NCBI GenBank assembly: GCA_017305555.1
Contig: JAFKKM010000034.1
Location: forward strand, 1 to 59,704
Source of the DNA: Hyphomicrobiales bacterium
GTDB taxonomy: Bacteria > Pseudomonadota > Alphaproteobacteria > Rhizobiales > Xanthobacteraceae
DNA length: 59,704 nucleotides
Reading direction: 5' to 3'
Shown here: positions 56,148 to 59,704 of the stretch, piece after piece
Layout: each line of letters opens with the position of its first letter
How positions within the stretch are numbered: the stretch's first letter is position 1
The notes under the pieces: generated by a model
What the model was told of the DNA's origin: nothing
The model's input: only the letters and a program-made list of their open reading frames with translations
Database searches by the model: none
Position numbers and translations under genes: made by a program

Positions 56148-57485
56148 CCATGTTGGTGCCCCTCCTTGTTAGGCTGACAGATTCTTAGATCAAGTTGCGC
56201 AATGACGTGGTTTCGAAGGTCTCGGACAGCGTCAAGAATGGATGGTATATTCGGGAAGAGATAGGCGCCGTTTGGCTGGCGATCAATCAGCAAGCGCTTA
56301 CTTCGGATCTGCACATAGAGCCAGTTCACCGGGATCTGGAGCGTGCGGGCCAATTCGGGTGGGCTGAGGAGTGCTTCGTCATGATCCCATCGAGTGCGCT
56401 GGGCAGTTACCTTGATGGCAGCGGCACGGCGGAGCCGCCCTACGGTGATAGGCAGCACCTTATGGGCGCAATGGGGAGAGCGGTGACCTTCTTGGGTAAG
56501 GATTCCGGCGATCTCGTCGTCCGGGACGCCGTCGCGAGCGAGCGTCAGCAGGCGTTCCCGCATCTCGGCGCCTCGCGTCAATCTGGTAACGGAGTTGACG
56601 CTCATCTTCACTTCGAGCTCCGTCACGGCGCCTCCACGCCAGACGATCCTGGCCAGGGCCAAATCGTGCTCACCGCGGTCGAGAACAACCTTTTCGATGA
56701 GACATCGCAACAACGCCTCGCGATGCGCATCCGAGATAGTCTCGTCACCCCATATCTGCGGGAGGCGGCCGGTGAGGCTTATGACCTTGTCGTTGAGCTC
56801 CTTGCTTAGGGCCACTTGTGTGATGGCTTTGGGCGGCGTCTGTCGGGCAAGCGCCTCTTCGGCGGCGCGCACGTCGTTTAGCGCCGCTTCCCATCGGCGC
56901 TCGAGTTCCGAGGCAACCAACCGATTATCTGGATCAGCTCGGTTGAACTGCCGTTCGGCGAGCGCGGCCGTGTACCGCTTGCGCTCGAGCTCTCGTTCTG
57001 CACCGGAGCGTAACGCATTGTTCATCTGCTGCTGGACTTGGCGTGAGCGCGATAAGGCATCGAGTTCGGCTGGCGCTAGTGCGGTTAGGAATGCATCGCC
57101 AACGGCTGCATCGATATGGGCGGCTCGAATGTGCTGGCAGGTTGGCTGACCTTCCTGGGTACGCAGGTGATTGCATACATACTCTCCGCCGCCCTTGTAG
57201 CGCACGTACATCTTATGACCACATCGTGCGCACCAGGCGATGCCGTGGAGCAGAAGCTCGCCATTGCGAGGCACCTCGGGTTTTGATGCGCATGTATTCG
57301 GCTCGGTTATCTCTGATGACGGCTCGGATTTTTTCATAAATTGGCCAGTCGATATAGGCTGGATATCGATCTTTAACGACGATCCGCCACTCCTCCATCG
57401 GCCGCGGAGCCTTTTGCGGCAGGGCACCCTTCCGCTTGGGTGGCTGGAAGCGGGTTCGTCCATAGACAAAGGCGCCCGCGTGTTA
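56144..57485 (-). pseudogene. Large serine recombinase, decayed
   Basis: Recombinase and zinc-ribbon parts of a large serine integrase. In one frame: AFVYGRTRFQPPKRKGALPQ and EEWRIVVKDRYPAYIDWPIY to KTRG (about 57475-57290). In another: VPRNGELLLHGIAWCARCGH with Zn-ribbon cysteines, then a coiled coil and long C-terminus to 56144. At least two frameshifts, and the N-terminal catalytic resolvase domain with its Ser is missing, so it is inactive. The retained Zn ribbon shows it was an integrase of the kind that mobilises islands. Confidence 0.85.
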
Positions 57486-57489
57486 TTCG

Positions 57490-57664
57490 GCCCTTTAATT
57501 GCGGATTGTTGTCAATCACTTTTTCCCGGCGACACGATGGTAGCGCTCGGCCGTAGAGCTGGTCAGGGTTGCGAAGACGGCGCGAGGCGCGGTTGTGATG
57601 GGCATTGGCCCCAGCCGTTGGATAGACAGAGCTGGCTGATGTCTTCGCTGGGGTCATGGTCCTT
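57490..57664 (-). repeat. Short dispersed repeat, longer copy
   Basis: Same ordered blocks as 54943-55005: CCCTTTAATTGCG, TTGTCAA and GATGTC-N4-CTGGGGTCATGGTCCTT, here with about 110 extra bases. On the minus strand AGGACC-ATG opens a small frame (MTPAKTSASSVYP...) that runs towards the recombinase fragment. The rest of the gap to 57829 holds nothing I can name. Confidence 0.55.
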
Positions 57665-57829
57665 TCCGAGGTCGCGCAGCGCCTCATGATGATGTCCGGG
57701 TCGGGCGCCTCAACGTTTGCAGCGGAGTACGATCGAGCCGCCACCAGCCGAATAAACGAGGTCGCCTCAACACCGTCCCAGCGGACATCGCCAGTCCGGC
57801 AGACCGGACCAGGAGCTTGCGAGTAAATA

Positions 57830-58858
57830 TCAGACTGGCTGCGGCTGCCCCCAGTCGAAGGATGTACCATCAACCCAGATGCAGTGAAGAATGACTGCGA
57901 TCTTCCTGGCGATGGCAACCTTTGCCTTCCTCATCCCGATTCTCTTGGCGAGCTTCATGCCCCACGCCTTGAGAGAAGACCATTTCTTTGTCCGATAGAG
58001 AAGTACGGTGGCAGCCTCAAATAAATAGGTACGGAGAAGCCGGTCGCCCCATCGAGATATCCTGCCATTGATATCCGTTTCACCGGACTGGTTTCGTCGA
58101 GGTGTTAGACCGAGATAGGCACCGACTGTCAGCGCCGATCGGAATCGTGACGGATCATCGATTGTATGGCGGAACGTCAAAGCGGTCACCACACCGACAG
58201 CGGGAACGGTCATCAGGCGGCGCGTCGTCTCATCCGCCTTCGCCAATCGGCGAACTTCGTCATCAAACTTGTTTTGCTGCTGACAGACATGCTCGTGGAT
58301 CGACAGGAGCGGCGATATCACGCTGAAGAGCGGATGATTATCGCCCAACAGTTCGCCGACCTGGTTGCGGAACTGCTGGCCGATCGCGCGTGGGAACAGC
58401 AAGCCGTATTCTTTGATCAGGCTGCGAACTTGGTTCTCGATATCCCGGCGCATGGACACAAGCCGGGATCTCGCGACGAGTATCGCGCGCACCTTCTGAC
58501 TTTCCGCGCTCTTGACCTTGACTTCTCGATACCAACCAACCCGCACCAGTTCGGCAAGGCCCCGCGCATCGTTCTGATCGCTCTTATTCATACGCACCGA
58601 TAGAGCGGCATGTGCGTGCCGAGCGTCAATGCAGACCACTGGGAGATCGACCCTACGAAGTTCATGCCATAACCAGCTCGCCATCGCCCCAGTCTCAAAT
58701 CCGATGCGCTCTGCTTGTGGCGCCCGCTTATGAAGTAGTGCCGTAAGTGCTCCCAGATCTGACTTCGCCTTTCTTTCGAACAAGACTTGGCCCCCTTCGT
58801 CGACAACACATACTGAGGTTTCTTTTTGCGAGACATCCAACCCGACATATTGCTTCAT
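57830..58858 (-). CDS. IS110-family transposase
   Basis: A 342-aa DEDD-type transposase. N-terminal RuvC-like half: [29 protein letters not shown] and [14 protein letters not shown] carry the acidic residues. C-terminal half: [14 protein letters not shown] and [20 protein letters not shown], with the serine of the transposase-20 domain. Full length and uninterrupted. IS110 elements lack classical inverted repeats, so limits were not set. It is not the parent of the 41-residue remnant at 55284, whose tail is different. Confidence 0.93.
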   Translation of the reverse strand: MKQYVGLDVSQKETSVCVVDEGGQVLFERKAKSDLGALTALLHKRAPQAERIGFETGAMASWLWHELRRVDLPVVCIDARHAHAALSVRMNKSDQNDARGLAELVRVGWYREVKVKSAESQKVRAILVARSRLVSMRRDIENQVRSLIKEYGLLFPRAIGQQFRNQVGELLGDNHPLFSVISPLLSIHEHVCQQQNKFDDEVRRLAKADETTRRLMTVPAVGVVTALTFRHTIDDPSRFRSALTVGAYLGLTPRRNQSGETDINGRISRWGDRLLRTYLFEAATVLLYRTKKWSSLKAWGMKLAKRIGMRKAKVAIARKIAVILHCIWVDGTSFDWGQPQPV

Positions 58859-58957
58859 AGCGCACTCCGATTTCGTGAGATTGCGGGAAGGCCTGAAGAT
58901 AGCGGATCTTTCTGAGCCGCGAGTGCTGACCGCAATTACGTCATCGTCTGCAATATT

Positions 58958-59024
58958 GGCTCTGACTCAGTTTTGATGCAGTTTGAGCGGTGTCTGGCGC
59001 TTTGATTAGAGGAGAATCAGCGCC
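58958..59024 (+). mobile_element. Left end of an ISL3-family element
   Basis: GGCTCTGACTCAG at 58958 resembles ISL3 termini, which start with GGCTCT. It lies 67 bases before the transposase start, with GAGGAG as ribosome-binding site. Confidence 0.5.
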
Positions 59025-59556
59025 ATGCAGCAAACACTCCACCGCTCCAGTCTTGTACCGCGTGGGTTCGTTGTAGAGGGTGCTTACTACGAGGGTAATA
59101 AAGCCGTCATCACGGTGCGGGCGTCCGGAAGTGTCGGTCTATGCCCATCGTGCGGAGCGGTCTCGCGACGTGTCCATAGCCACTATCGCCGCCGCGTGAC
59201 CGATCTGCCGCTCTCGGGTCGGATCGTCCAGCTCCTGGTTATCGCCCGCCGCTTCCGCTGCAACGCTGTCCTGTGCGGTCGCCAGATCTTCACGGAGCGT
59301 TTCGCCGAAGAGGTACCGGCTCCGTCGGCGCGACGCACAGCGAGGATGGAGTCGATCGTTCATCACCTCGGCCTGGCGCTTGGTGGTCGACCGGCAGCAG
59401 ACTTCGCAAAAAGGCTCATGCTGCCGGTGAGCAAGGATACGCTGCTGCGCGTGGTGCGGCGCCGTAGTCGTCCGCCGACAGATCCGCTCAGAGTTATCGG
59501 CATTGATGATTGGGCTTGGCGTCGCAATCACCGATACGCCAGCATCATCTGCAACC
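59025..59556 (+). pseudogene. ISL3-family transposase interrupted by IS630
   Basis: About 177 residues of an ISL3 transposase: zinc-finger LCPSCGAVSRRVHSHY, the RRFRCNAVLCGRQIF segment, then VIGIDDWAWRRNHRYASIIC with the first catalytic Asp. Coding breaks at CNLE (CTAGAG), after which sequence belongs to an IS630 element. The rest of the catalytic domain is missing from this window. Confidence 0.88.
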
Positions 59557-59571
59557 TAGAGCATTTTTCGA

Positions 59572-59704
59572 TCATGTTGCATCGTAGCCAGCGGCGACGA
59601 GATAGTTTTGACATTCCTGTGGTGAGAAGCGTTTGAGGGCATTTGCGATAGCCTGCCAGAGATCGGGCATGGTGCGTGCGGCCGCGGCGCGCAACAGCGC
59701 CTTC
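59572..59704 (-). CDS. IS630-family transposase, C-terminal end (partial)
   Basis: The minus-strand frame entering at the window edge reads KALLRAAAARTMPDLWQAIA, then FSPQECQNYLVAAGYDAT and a stop, the usual tail of IS630 transposases. Terminal sequence GAGCATTTTTCGATCATG starts right after a TA (59557-59558), the target dinucleotide of this family, which dates its insertion after the ISL3 element. Confidence 0.8.
   Translation of the reverse strand, partial: KALLRAAAARTMPDLWQAIANALKRFSPQECQNYLVAAGYDAT

Overview
The window reads as an alphaproteobacterial chromosome of the Bradyrhizobium/Rhodopseudomonas/Afipia group. This is an inference from GC-rich coding, two complete Liv-type (branched-chain amide/amino acid family) ABC transporter operons, an ahcY-metK pair, and five copies of the long palindromic repeat whose spurious translation contains [10 protein letters not shown]. 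No rRNA, tRNA or CRISPR array was recognised.

Region 1 (about 0.8-27.1 kb) is housekeeping and metabolic core. It holds the SAM cycle genes ahcY and metK with an adjacent HTH/methyltransferase-like gene. Next comes an ECF41-type sigma factor that overlaps its AhpD-family partner, with a textbook ECF41 promoter in front. A first Liv operon (binding protein, LivH, LivM, LivG, LivF) is followed by a MetE-like enzyme and a small exported protein. Then come a DUF2939 gene, purU, and a giant tandem class III CoA-transferase. A Crp/Fnr regulator lies divergent to a second Liv operon that includes two acyl/aryl-CoA ligases, so import and CoA activation of an organic acid are probably coupled.

Region 2 (about 27.1-38.8 kb) is a lower-GC island bounded by an IS66 remnant on the left and an IS3 remnant on the right. 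It carries a type I secretion system (ABC exporter plus HlyD-type adaptor, no TolC) and three large cargo genes. The cargoes are a serralysin-like M10 metalloprotease, a protein with a glycine-zipper hydrophobic core, and a Calx-beta/helical/RTX-like protein. All three end in the same block of six repeats of about 38 residues (consensus YL..NPDV..AG.DPL.HY..FGW.EGR.P). The block is conserved repeat for repeat between the three, and two cargoes share a nearly identical 0.7 kb DNA segment. This is the most interesting system in the window.

Region 3 (about 38.8-51.3 kb) is accessory and phage-like. It contains a caspase-like gene that lost its catalytic His, an IS5 remnant, and an XRE regulator divergent from a PD-(D/E)XK nuclease plus DUF6508 gene with a perfect palindromic operator between them. 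A packaging module (ParB-methyltransferase, DUF5681, terminase) has no portal or capsid genes. A recombination operon encodes YqaJ exonuclease, an ERF annealase fused to an HNH domain, and a DUF2130 nuclease-like protein.

Region 4 (about 51.3-59.7 kb) is an insertion-sequence graveyard: a near-complete IS66, a second IS66 broken against a decayed large serine recombinase, an IS110 remnant, an intact IS110 transposase gene, and an ISL3 transposase gene cut by an IS630 element that runs off the window. Starts were chosen from ribosome-binding sites and family alignment by eye; no database search was run.
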